The notes under the pieces were generated by a model. It saw nothing but the letters and a program-made list of their open reading frames with translations, was not told where the DNA came from and ran no database searches. Both the position numbers and the translations under genes were made by a program. A stretch of 37,500 bases of DNA, from NCBI GenBank assembly GCA_012295275.1, contig CM022676.1, forward strand, positions 7,592,607-7,630,106. The letters run 5' to 3'. Source of the stretch: Chrysomallon squamiferum. Lineage: Eukaryota > Mollusca > Gastropoda > Neomphalida > Peltospiridae. Shown here piece by piece: positions 27,624-37,500 of the stretch (position 1 is its first letter; every line of letters starts with the position of its first letter).

Positions 27624-28204
27624 TTTGCCAAGGTTTAGTTCAATTACTATAAGTAGAATGCTTTTACAATTTTGCTGCGTAATATAACTGTGAAATGTAA
27701 ACGAAGGAGAGATTTAGGAGACAGGTATAAACAAAGAGAATCATAACAGGACAACAAATAGGAAAGCGATTTTGGTAAAGAGTAAATAATGGAAAGATTC
27801 GGGAGAGGAGTAACACAAGAGAAGAAAAGAAGGAATGTCTGTAAGACATAGGTAAGAAGAAAACTTGTAGGTGAGAGAAGGAAGGGAGGTAAGAAGAAAT
27901 ATTGCAGTGAGAGAGGGAAGGGAGATAACTTCTTATTAACAGATTCAGACACTAAATGACAGTTGAAATGCGACTGAATGTCCTAAAGGATGCTGAAAGT
28001 GAAACTGGAAGAGAAGGTGAATGTCAAAGAGGGAATTCCATCAAAAGTCATAATTGAATTTTCAGCGTTCATTGTTCCTCAGTTAGTTGTTTAATTTTCA
28101 TAACAAGAAAGTTCAGTACAATCTTCAGTATAGCCACAGTTAGAAAAATGATTAAACTGTGAGAACTACTACTCATATTTTGAATGGAGTCGCACAGATC
28201 TTTC

Positions 28205-29117
28205 TCAAAGGGTGACATATCTCTTTCTTCTTTCACCGATCTGCACGTGTGTTTGAAAGAGAAATTGTAGGATTAATGCCATGATGATAGATTCAGCAAT
28301 TATTAACCCGATTATGACATTTCTCTGTGTCAGACCCAGATCACTGAGTACAGTTCTTAACTGAGCAGTTTCAGCAGGCCAGGTATTAGCTTCTTCAGGT
28401 TTCTTGGTTCGCTTCTTGTAGGTCTCGCGGGGGTTAATCACTCTGATGGCCCTGTCACACACTTGTACCATGAACTTTAGCACAGGAAGGTCAAGCTCTG
28501 AAAGCGAGGCTGTAATTCTCTTCTGATCAGGATCAACGTCATCGCAGTAATTTCGGCAAAGGAGATACCGATGACTGGAACCTTGAAGACCAAGGGCACT
28601 AATGAACTCGTTCCGTCTTTTTACAAATTCCGATTCAGAAAGGTTATCATTTCCAATTTGGTCTGCCTTCGTCATGACACCAAATATTGGAATAGCTAAA
28701 AAAATTAAAAAATTAAAAATAAAAAAAAAGAAAGAAAGAAAGAAGCAAAACTAACAAAGAAAAAATAAAAATAAAGCAAAATAAAATAAAATAAATAAAT
28801 ATATATTAAACATCTTAAAACACATGGCATAATCATTGTTGACACTATTTATATCTAAACGATCAACGTATATATTTATTTATTTACTATTTTATTTATT
28901 TATTTATTTATTTATTTGCTTGTTTATTTATTTATTTTAAATTTTTGTTATTATAATTTTGTTTTGTCTTTTGTTTTTTTATTTTTTGTCAATATAGCTG
29001 TCCTGGTAGCAGTGGTAATAATAACAAGTGTTGTAGTAGAAGTAGTAGTAAAAATAGGTGTAGTAATTGTGGTGGCGATGATACAAGTAATCGTAGAAGC
29101 AGAATGTGTTTATCCAT

Positions 29118-29162
<45 letters not shown>

Positions 29163-30956
29163 AGCTGCTATTACTATTACGAATACTATTACCTCTACTA
29201 GTGTACTTCCAACTACTATTACTATTACTACTACTAATACTAATACTGCACCTCCATCTACTATTACTTCTAATAATAATACTATTACTACTGTTATGAA
29301 TAATGATACTACTATTACGACTGCTACAACTACCGCTACTGTACTTCCAACTACTATTACCAATACTGATACTACTAATACAACCAATAATATTGCTACT
29401 ATTACCAATACTGATGCTACTACTACTACTAATACTAATAATGTTACTCATGTTACGAATATTGATACTACTACTACTACTACTACTATAGTTTGATCTC
29501 ACTTCTTCTCATTTCCATGTCCTCACTATCTGTTGGACGAGCTGCCTGTAAAACGGCTTTAATTAAATTTGTTGGTGTTGGAGACGTTGCTGCTGACACA
29601 AATATTATTCTGTCCACCTTCAGCCTCTCACTGTTTTTGTTGTATTTTGTAGTCAAGCCATCCAGCCCGTATTTACTGTAATAGTAAGTAAACGGATTAG
29701 TGAGTGAGTATACACACACAGACACACATACACGTACACAGACACACTCACACACACAGACACAACACACGAATTGCACTAACAGTACTGAACATCAGTG
29801 CGGTTTTCAACATTTCTGAATGATACAATGTCATCAACAATCTACCCTGACTCTATGTATGTATGTGTGTGTGTATATATCTCTGTATGTATGTGTGTAT
29901 GTATATATATATATATGTATATATGTGTGTATGTATATATCTATATGTGTACGTGTGTATGTTCATACACAAACAAGTAAGTATGTAATCATCACTTGTA
30001 ATGTGACTCCGCTTCACTGATTGATTTCCCCTCGGGCAGGCGACCATAAAAGATTATTCGGAAAAGCTCCACGTACTTCTCACTGTATTCATCCATGAAC
30101 CCGGCAATGTCGATAAGTGTTGGCAAGACAACATCCTTGAACCTTTCATTGTCGTCTAGACAACATTTGGGAAAACTGAAAAATATACGTAAAAACAAAC
30201 AATGGACTGAAATACACACACACACACACACACAAAATAAAAAAATAAAAAAATAAATAAAAAACAAATAAAAATAAATAATGCTAACAGTGAAGTTAAA
30301 TATGTAAATATAAAATCGCTAATAATGCACTGAAATACATAAATATAAAAACATAAACAATGGATTTAACCAAAAAAATCCGCCACTAACAACGGACAAA
30401 ATATTTACTTATCTAACCTTTCAGTGTATACAGTGACCTGTGATCCGTCAGAACAGTGCGATCCTGAATATGCATATTCTCTCCAGCGTTCTCCTGACAG
30501 TGCAGTGGCTATAGTGTTAACAAGTGACGACTTGCCAACGCCCATTGGCCCTAATAAAACAATACAGCTACACAGTCATCTAATTCATTTTACCCTCCAT
30601 GCCCTTCTATCTCCTACGCTTGTGGGTGTGTGTGACTATTTATCTGTATGTAGTGTGCATGGGTGTATGTGCTTGTCTCTCAGTTTGTGTCTGTGAGTTT
30701 GTCTGTGTGTAGGTATCTCTCTGTGTTGTCTATATATGTGTATATGTGTGCATGTGTTTGTGAGTGTGTGTGTGGTTGGACGTGTGTGTGTGTGTGTGTG
30801 CGTATGTGTGTACGTACCGATAATGGCCACATTAAACGGCCTCTGCTGAGGCTCTTTTCCAGCGAGGGCCACAATTTGATCAATCAGCTCATTTTTCTTT
30901 TGCTGCATGTCAGATTCATCTTTTGCTGAGGTAACCTTTGACTGCTTTGACGTCAT
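28205..30956 (-). CDS. P-loop GTPase with C-terminal membrane helix, IFI44-like type (371 aa, 5 exons)
   Basis: Exons: 30818-30956, 30418-30550, 29996-30175, 29503-29675 and 28205-28695. They sum to 1116 nt with consistent phases and no internal stop. Motifs: G1 GPMGVGKS (residues 47-54, split across the exon 1/2 boundary), G3 DIAG (113-116) and G4 TKAD (217-220). The FRIIFYGRLPEGKSI and VDRIIFVSAATS stretches resemble the order of elements in IFI44/IFI44L GTPases. A hydrophobic helix (about 334-355, IIGLIIAESIIMALILQFLF) is followed by a basic 16-residue tail, which suggests tail anchoring in a membrane. The start is the first ATG after a likely 5' UTR acceptor (TTTCTAG, about 30985). A non-coding first exon may end near 31349 (GTAGGT). 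By family knowledge, IFI44-like GTPases are induced in antiviral and innate responses; that role here is inference. The gene lies between the arms of the inverted duplication and is single-copy in this window. Confidence 0.87.
29118..29491. repeat. (ACT)n-derived trinucleotide repeat in GTPase intron 4
   Basis: A pure (TAC)n run at about 29118-29162 decays into AAT, ACT, ATT and GCT trinucleotides up to 12 bases before the exon 4 donor. Open frames appear in all phases only because the period is three; they are not coding. Confidence 0.92.
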
Positions 30957-30991
30957 ATCTCCTGTGTTCACTCTCACAATTTGCTAGAAAT

Positions 30992-31050
<59 letters not shown>

Positions 31051-31632
31051 AGTAATGATGATGGCGGTAATAACAAAAACAACATGTACTACTATTTAAA
31101 ATAATGACAAATTTATAGTGCTATAGAGTCAGGTTATTGATAGTCACGCAAACACGTAAACATACACGCCCCCAAGCCCAAGAAACAAAGCGAGTTTTGA
31201 ACACATAAGTAGATACGGGAACATTATAAAATATAAATTTTTTGCATTATATAATTGTTACCTAAATATATACATATCTATATTCATACATACACAGACA
31301 TATAGAGGCCTACACATATCAAACAAATCTAAACCTTTAGAAACCTACCTCCTTTCCTTGTCACAGTAAAAACTTTATGGTCGTATTTGTCTTATCAGTG
31401 ACTGGATAGAAAAAAAAAAAATAAAACAGCATGACCTCCTGTGCGGGAAAATAAAAATCATTTGACAAATAAAAAAATAAAAAAAATAATTTCTTTTCAC
31501 GATGAATTAACAGAAAAAAAAGTTATATGGAACTATTTCGGGGCGCGTATGAATAAAGATCGCGAAGAAACATATTATCTTTTTCCCAGGTGATATTTGA
31601 GTTAAAATATACGGGTTATCTTAACCTGACTC

Positions 31633-31798
31633 GAAACGTGATAAAAGTATTCAGTGTTTGTTTCGAGAACAAGACAGTGATAACACAAACAAACCAACCG
31701 TGATGTGGGGCCCTCCGCAGGTTGTTTACCTGAGGTTGAAACGTGATAAAATTATTCAGTGTTTGTAAAACAAAACAAAAAGTGATAACATAGATAAA
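31633..31798. repeat. Two direct repeats of about 60 bp in the divergent promoter region
   Basis: Both copies share 'gaaacgtgataaaa', 'tattcagtgtttgt', 'agtgataaca' and 'aaacc', at an offset of about 105 bases. They lie 0.7-0.8 kb upstream of the GTPase start codon. Confidence 0.7.
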
Positions 31799-32028
31799 CC
31801 CAATCCTAACTCGGATGAATTGCAGCAGAAAAAAAAAAAAAAAATAGGAACGGATACTTGTGTTGTTACATTATTAATATTAGTAACAGCTGTAGATGTA
31901 GTAGTATTAGTACTAATAGTAGTAGTAGTAGTAACAACAACAGTATTAGTAACAGTAATATTAACAAAAGTATTAGTATTGCTAGTAACACTAGGAATAA
32001 TAGCAGAAGCAGCGGCTATAATAGCAGC

Positions 32029-32062
<34 letters not shown>

Positions 32063-32149
32063 ACAGCAGGAGCAGAAGTAGCACTAACACAATGTCACCG
32101 TGTCAACGTCGTTACTTTAATATGAACTGATGAAATGGAGGGGTACATC

Positions 32150-32680
32150 TACCAAAATGGTGAGAGAGGAACAATAATGCGTGTGTGCACCTGTGGCATT
32201 GATGACAGCAGTACATCGTCGTCTCATGCTTCTAATGAGAGCATCAATCTCAGAAACAGCAACTGCGTTCCATTCCCGGTTCAGAGCAATTTCTAGGTCG
32301 TGGACATTAAGGATATGAGGATGGTACCCCACGGCGCAGTAGATCTCATGCATGTCCATCTGGGGACAAGTCAGAGACAGTGCGAGCATGGATTCGAACC
32401 TGTGACGTCGAGATGACGTCACTGCATACCTATCTTACCTTGTAGTAGTTAATCGTAGTCTATCAGAACGCGGTCGAACTCGCCCAATTTGGAGTACTCG
32501 TTGTCGGAGTCGTGATACGGTACTGTCATGAACGCGAAAGTAGTGAGTGACGTCGTGTACGCGTTGGACGACGTTAAGCCGTCCCACTGCTTCATGACGT
32601 TGGTTTTCCGTTAAGACTGGACGGCGACCCATTGTAACAGGATAAATTCTTCCTTTTGTTTTTGGATAATGTTGCTTCAC
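32150..32680 (-). pseudogene. Tc1/mariner-like transposase relic, catalytic core deleted
   Basis: An N-terminal fragment (32435-32680) reads MGRRPVLTENQRHEAV… with a helix-turn-helix-like VTHYFRVHDSTVSRLRQR. A C-terminal fragment (about 32150-32420) contains LEIALNREWNAV and ALIRSMRRRCTAVINATG, which ends HTHY as Tc1-family transposases typically do. Only about 15 bases separate the fragments, so the DDE/D core of roughly 200 residues is deleted. I could not define terminal inverted repeats. The local base composition is GC-richer than its surroundings, consistent with an inserted element. Confidence 0.75.
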
Positions 32681-33001
32681 TGCATCAAAATGTGATTTTA
32701 ATACATCCGTATTGCACGCGCTTCTGCGACAGCACGAGCGCTACGCGTTTGCACGTGCAGTCCACATATCGGCGCGCGTTATTTTCATTACCCGAAGCGA
32801 CAGGGCATATGCAACTGAAGTATCAACGAATTTTATCACTTTATTTTAATTTATTTGGAAGCAACAGTCATTTACAAAAACTTGCTAAACTTTTTTGGTT
32901 AAGTATACTTTTCATTGCTGATAACGAACGTGTGTAAAGAACTGCCGCTTTTTACGTAAGTGATTTTTGTCGTTGTTGTTATTGTATAGTATGTATAACA
33001 G

Positions 33002-33002
<1 letters not shown>

Positions 33003-33071
<69 letters not shown>
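33003..33071. repeat. (GT)n microsatellite
   Basis: About 69 bp of GT repeat with two C interruptions, next to the transposon relic. Confidence 0.95.
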
Positions 33072-33073
<2 letters not shown>

Positions 33074-33418
33074 AGTCTACGACCTACTATTTGCTAGTAT
33101 TGATTGCCCGTAACCGGAATGTAATACTCCGCTAGAGTAAGGATACAAATCAACTCAGTCATGTCAATTGTCAACCTGACCTAGTAGGTCAGATACCTCA
33201 CCTGATCTCACTTTGTAAGTAATGGAGAATTCCGTTTTGTTATTCTCGTATTTATTTTATTTTATTTTATTTTATTTTTACTTTTTAAAATGTCTATGGA
33301 CATTTCTTGTAACCTAAAGGTTGATATAAATGCCTGAATATTTATTGATTTTACGAATTTATTAGCATTTGTAGTCGAAACACGTTTCCTAGAACTGCCG
33401 TTGTCTGATTTCGAATAC

Positions 33419-33430
33419 GGGGAAATCCCC
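33419..33430. promoter_or_regulatory. Perfect palindromic kB site GGGGAAATCCCC
   Basis: The 12-bp GGGGAAATCCCC has perfect dyad symmetry apart from the central AAAT/ATTT pair and contains GGGAAATCCC, a Rel/NF-kB consensus site. It lies 321 bases upstream of the ATG of the right-arm coiled-coil gene, a typical promoter-proximal distance. Regulation by Rel factors is an inference from the motif. Confidence 0.45.
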
Positions 33431-33750
33431 TCATATCAGTTTCGTGATAAAGGTTAACTGTGTCACTAGTAGGTAAGGTTTGAAACGTTCAGTTAGTTCA
33501 AATGACTTGATGTTAAATCTAGAGTCTTAATTATTTACTTTATGACATCGCGTTCATGTATTATAAAGACGTAGCGAATACATTTATTTAGACATCACTA
33601 AGCTTCACTATTTTCAACTAAAGGGAACCACCGTGACGAAGGTTAACTGTGTCACTAAGCAGTCTAACAAATGTAAATATGTTTTTGGAAAATAATTCAG
33701 AGAATAATTCTTAATACGTACATTTATAATTAGAAGGTAACGAGTCTAAA

Positions 33751-34050
33751 ATGAGCTCCGCAAAAGACACAGCGACCACAACGCCAGCAGCCGAAACCGA
33801 CGGTGTTCAGGAAACGGAAACCACCGAGATGAACGAGATGAACGAAGAATTACAGTTCAAGGAAGAAAACTCCTACATAACGATAAAGAACACTGTATTT
33901 TACATGCTGTGAGTAACACAATTGTTGCGCAAAAGTTTTAATACCTGAACACACGGACACACATACACACACAAACATAAATTATATCTATATATATACA
34001 CAATTCAACCATCTTTGTATGTATGTATGAATATATATACCTATAAACAC

Positions 34051-34127
<77 letters not shown>

Positions 34128-35984
34128 TATTCTTCTTGTGAAATTCAATATAATTCTCCACTACACTTTAAATTCCACTCGTGATATTTTTTCACTTGTT
34201 TATTTTCAGGATCGTTCTTTCAGCGATACTTGCATGTTTCGTTGTGTTGCTAAATTACCTCACAGTGCGACGGATGGAAGGAATTACAGACGCAGTGACA
34301 GATTTATGTGGTGAAGGAGATGGAGAACACATTCGAGACTGTTTAATAAACTTGTTGTCGAAAGAAGGTAGCTACTTTATTCATTTATTTATTTATTTAT
34401 TTATCTAATTCATTTTACTTATTTATTTATTTAAATGTGTTTATATATTAAAACTTTATTTTTAATTTTTTGTTTCTTATATATGTCTGTATGGTAGGTT
34501 TTGTCTGTGTGTTTGTGCTTTTTGTGTGTGGATATGTATGTGGACAGATAGAGAAACAGATGTGTAGATATACCCATATTTATTTATTTTATTATTAATA
34601 TTATTATATAACTATTATTACTGTTAGTATAAAACAGTTGCTAATATCATACTAATGATTAGTATTATCATACTTAACATTAATATTATTATAACTGATA
34701 ATATTACTATTTTAATTATTATTTGTTCTTTTTTTTTAATGCAAAAGGTATAATGCAAGAACATGAAAGAAAACTGAAAAACACTGAAAGTAAAATGCAA
34801 GATTTTCAAAACAAAATGAAAGAAATTAAAAGTAAAATGGAAAACACTGAAAATATATTGCAAAATTTTGAAACTAAAAGAACAGAAATTGAAAGAACAA
34901 TGGAATGCACTAAAAATAAAATGCAAAATTTTGAAGCTAGAATTCAAGACACTGAAAATAAAATGCATGAGTTTGAAACTAAAACAACAGAAATTGAAAG
35001 AACAATGGAAAACACTAAAAATAAAATGCAAAATTTTGAAGCTAGAATTCAAGACACTGAAAATAAAATGCATGAGTTTGAAATCAAAAGGAATGAAAAC
35101 GAAGAACAAATTTTGAAAACTGAAAGTGAAATGAAAAAATTTGAAACTAAACTGAAACAGACCGATTTCAAACTGGAAGCCCTTGAAACTACAACACACA
35201 AATTACATGCCTCTGTTACAGACCTAGTGAATAGCATGAACAGCATAATGGATAAGATTCAGTTTATTGAGACTAATATGACAAATTGGATTTACAAAGT
35301 TTGAACAGAACACGTCTTCCTGGGTCGGAAGTCTCGAGTTGAGAGCTCGTAGATTTGAGGACATCACTCAGCTGAACAAATATAAAATCAATGCAAACTA
35401 TGACTATCTCAAGTACCAAACTACTTACACATGTGAGTTGCTTAGCATTTTAAATTTTAATCAGAGAGAGAGTGAGAAAGATCCAATTTTGTTATATTTC
35501 ATTTAGGTACATTTTTAGTTAATATCCTTTATTTCTCAACTTACCTTCATACACAGACACACACACATGCATACACAGACACTCACACACAAACTCACAT
35601 GCTCACACTTACATTCACACACAAATACAATCACATTCATGCACATATGCGTGCATGTGCACATTCACACTTACACAGAAACATGTCACACTTACAAACA
35701 CACAGATACTCACACTTATACACAGACACACGTCCCTACTTAAATTAACATTTTATTTATGTTTTGTTGGTAATTAATGAATGTATTTTAGTTTGGAGTT
35801 TCATTATGATTCTCATTGCCCTGTTTGCTGTAACCTGGAAACTGCTGATGTCATGGAAAAGATCACCTAGTAACAGTGTTCACCAAGGAAACACAGCTGA
35901 TGTAATGAATAATCTGTTACCTAGAGCTTTCCATGCAAATGAAATACGGGTAATTTTCTTTATAACACACACGCACACACAGCC

Positions 35985-36022
<38 letters not shown>

Positions 36023-37170
36023 TATACAGATATACATAGATAAACATAGACTCGTATACATACACTTGTAAATATACATACATATCCATTCTTACACACA
36101 TACATGTATAATATACACACACACATAAACACATCCATATACATATACAAACACAAACACACACACACACACACACACACATACCTACTAAGATACATGT
36201 ACATACATATATGAATGAGTGAATCCATACATCTGTTTATATAATCAGAAATTTATATTAAATTTAACACAACAGGGTGATGAAAACACTCTTAGCAAGG
36301 TTCACAGAGAGAAGCTTAATGGAGAAGTCTGCACAATCACTTTCCACAGTGAAATGTCTGAACAACACGTCAAGCAGACATCAGAGGTTCTTGTCAGTGA
36401 TCCAGCAATAAAAACTGTTGATATGTTGTTGAACCGGTTTGAGGATATTCTGCGAGTACCTCGCTCTAAGGTCTACATAGTCTATGTAGATTACAACGAG
36501 AGGAATGTGATTCTTGAAGACCCAGCAAAGGGACCTGGGAACATGAGATTGACAACAGTTCAGGCGTTACGTAAAATGGGTGGTGAGTTTGATTCCAGTA
36601 ACATGTAAAGATTGTTTGACAGGACCTCAGAGTACTGTGATTTGAAATAAAATAGTAATGTCAATAATAATAACAATAGCAATAGTAACAGTAATAACAG
36701 TATAATGATAATAATAGTAGTAGTAGTAATAGTAATAATAATAATAGTAGTAGTAGTTGTAGTAATAATAATAATAATGATAATAATAATTGTAATAATG
36801 ATAATAATAATAATAATTGTAATAATAATAATAATAATAATAGAAATAATAATAATTAGATGAATATGAATCTGTGTGTATGCTCTGCGTGAAAGAAATA
36901 GCATGGAGTACATATAATGTATTTTGTGGGTATCATCAGATCTAATGTAGATATATGTATGTTTTAGGTGACATCATCCTTGTGTATGCACGAGATAAGG
37001 GCTCAAGGAATCTTCCACCAGATAAACTGTTTAATGAAAAACTGACTTCTATCAAGGAGCACCCAGAGTTATTGGACTTGAGCTCTAGAGGGCGAATGTT
37101 CACTATTTTCAAAGACTTTTCCAATCCACAGAAAGAGAAAATGAGAGACATTATCCTTAAGAATAGTTAA
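33751..37170 (+). CDS. Two-TM coiled-coil protein with unrecognised C-terminal domain; all six exons present, one frameshift in exon 3
   Basis: Exons: 33751-33908, 34210-34367, 34748-35432, 35792-35949, 36276-36582 and 36968-37170. Splice phases match and the designed length is 555 residues. Exon 1 encodes an acidic Thr/Glu-rich N-terminus. TM1 (about 49-69, FYMLIVLSAILACFVVLL) spans the exon 1/2 junction. Exon 3 is a long coiled coil (about 107-330) of 14-residue repeats, including a duplicated 35-residue block. TM2 is FWSFIMILIALFAV. The last 165 residues form a mixed alpha/beta region with KVYIVYVDYNERNV and IILVYARDKGSR that I do not recognise. Exon 3 is 685 nt where 684 is needed: an extra A in GGATTTACAAAG (35288-35299) leads to a TGA at 35302-35304. 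The left arm lacks that A, so this is a real recent lesion, an allele or an assembly error. If both helices span, the coiled coil sits on the opposite membrane face from both termini. Confidence 0.75.
34054..34124. repeat. (GA)n tract at the inner boundary of the right arm
   Basis: About 70 bp of GA repeat in intron 1 of the right-arm gene. Homology with the left arm begins immediately after it. Confidence 0.95.
36663..36858. repeat. (AAT)n-rich tract in intron 5 of the right copy
   Basis: Imperfect AAT/AGT repeat, the inverted counterpart of 24868-25049. Confidence 0.9.
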
Positions 37171-37500
37171 AAACTTGATAGAGCAAATTATAAAAGTAAT
37201 TCTCTATATATTCTTAATTATTATTTTAACAAGTTTGATTTTGATTTTATCTTTAATTTCTCTGCCTGATTGTACAAACTCACTGACAATTATAGTATAA
37301 CATTATAGATAGTAATATTGTGGTTATAGTGCATAGAATTGGCTTAAGCATCTTTCTCCTTTGCCAGATATTCTCGCTTTTCTCTTGAACTATCTTTCAC
37401 ACAGCCCTGACCAATTCTGATGGACCATTTCTGTCCTGGGTTCTTTAAGATAGCAGCAGTAACTGTGTTTACCATATATTAATGTCACAAGTGTCTTAGA
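37171..37500. other. 3' flank of the right-arm gene
   Basis: Matches the inverted 24221-24550 segment closely. The conservation may reflect 3' UTR or simply recent duplication. No clear AATAAA is seen before the window ends. Confidence 0.6.

Larger units (their letters stand above)
30957..33750. other. Region between the GTPase and the right-arm gene: promoters, transposon relic, simple repeats
   Basis: The two genes are transcribed divergently from this 2.8-kb region. It holds (AAT)n at 30988-31046, a possible 5' UTR exon of the GTPase near 31350-31420, and a pair of direct repeats of about 60 bp (31633-31695 and 31738-31798). It also holds a degenerate AGT/AGC tract (31866-32085), a Tc1/mariner-like relic (32150-32680), (GT)n at 33003-33071 and a kB palindrome at 33419. 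No other coding exon is supported. Confidence 0.7.
34125..37500 (+). repeat. Right arm of large inverted duplication (continues past window end)
   Basis: Reverse-complement counterpart of 24221-27510. The final bases of the window (…aatgtcacaagtgtcttaga) still match, so the duplication extends beyond 37500. The spacer between arms is about 6.6 kb and holds the GTPase gene and exon 1 of the right-arm gene. Confidence 0.93.

Noticed and set aside
29118-29491. Long open frames (Thr/Ser/Val/Leu-rich) on both strands
   Set aside because: All are translations of a trinucleotide repeat inside a GTPase intron; open frames appear in several phases at once.
31480-31500. GAAAAGAAA-type sequence on the minus strand near the GTPase, considered as an ISRE/IRF site
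   Set aside because: Spacing does not fit GAAANNGAAA, and A-rich matches are expected by chance here.
31820-32130. Open frames rich in Val or Ser/Asn
   Set aside because: They are produced by a degenerate AGT repeat, with no start context and no homology that I recognise.

Overview
The window looks like an intron-rich, AT-rich animal genome, most likely a lophotrochozoan and probably a mollusc. Coding exons are short, have GT/AG boundaries and keep reading phase across long introns, and microsatellites ((CT)n, (GT)n, (AAT)n, tetranucleotides) are everywhere. Nothing suggests bacteria: there are no operons and no long uninterrupted ORFs. The species assignment is inference from style only. 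No database search was run.

Left half (1-20.6 kb): two related immunoglobulin-superfamily receptor genes on the minus strand, from a segmental duplication. Receptor A (start 4092) runs off the left edge after a signal peptide and four Ig exons. Receptor B (start 18141, stop 8744) can be assembled completely from ten exons with perfect phase: 451 residues made of a signal peptide, three Ig domains, one membrane helix, and a cytoplasmic tail with four tyrosine motifs. The first motif matches the ITIM consensus (VSYSAV). The tail grew by tandem duplication of an exon plus its intron. The 5' regions of both genes carry inverted, broken copies of the signal-peptide exon.

Middle (20.6-24.2 kb): mostly simple repeats, with one short candidate terminal exon (23024-23119) and a Rel/NF-kB-like site.

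Right half (24.2-37.5 kb): a large inverted duplication. The left arm (24.2-27.5 kb, minus) and right arm (34.1-37.5 kb, plus, running off the window) each carry a gene for a two-membrane-helix coiled-coil protein with a C-terminal domain I do not recognise. The left copy lacks exon 1 and has a nonsense mutation and two frame changes. The right copy has all six exons but one extra base in exon 3. Between the arms lies an intact five-exon gene (minus, 30956-28205) for a 371-residue P-loop GTPase with a C-terminal membrane helix, which most resembles the IFI44-like type. Degraded Tc1/mariner-like and pogo/Tigger-like transposon pieces are also present.

Taken together this could be an innate-immunity gene neighbourhood: candidate inhibitory Ig receptors next to an interferon-inducible-type GTPase and a duplicated membrane coiled-coil gene with a perfect kB palindrome upstream. 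The functional link is inference from gene content and proximity.
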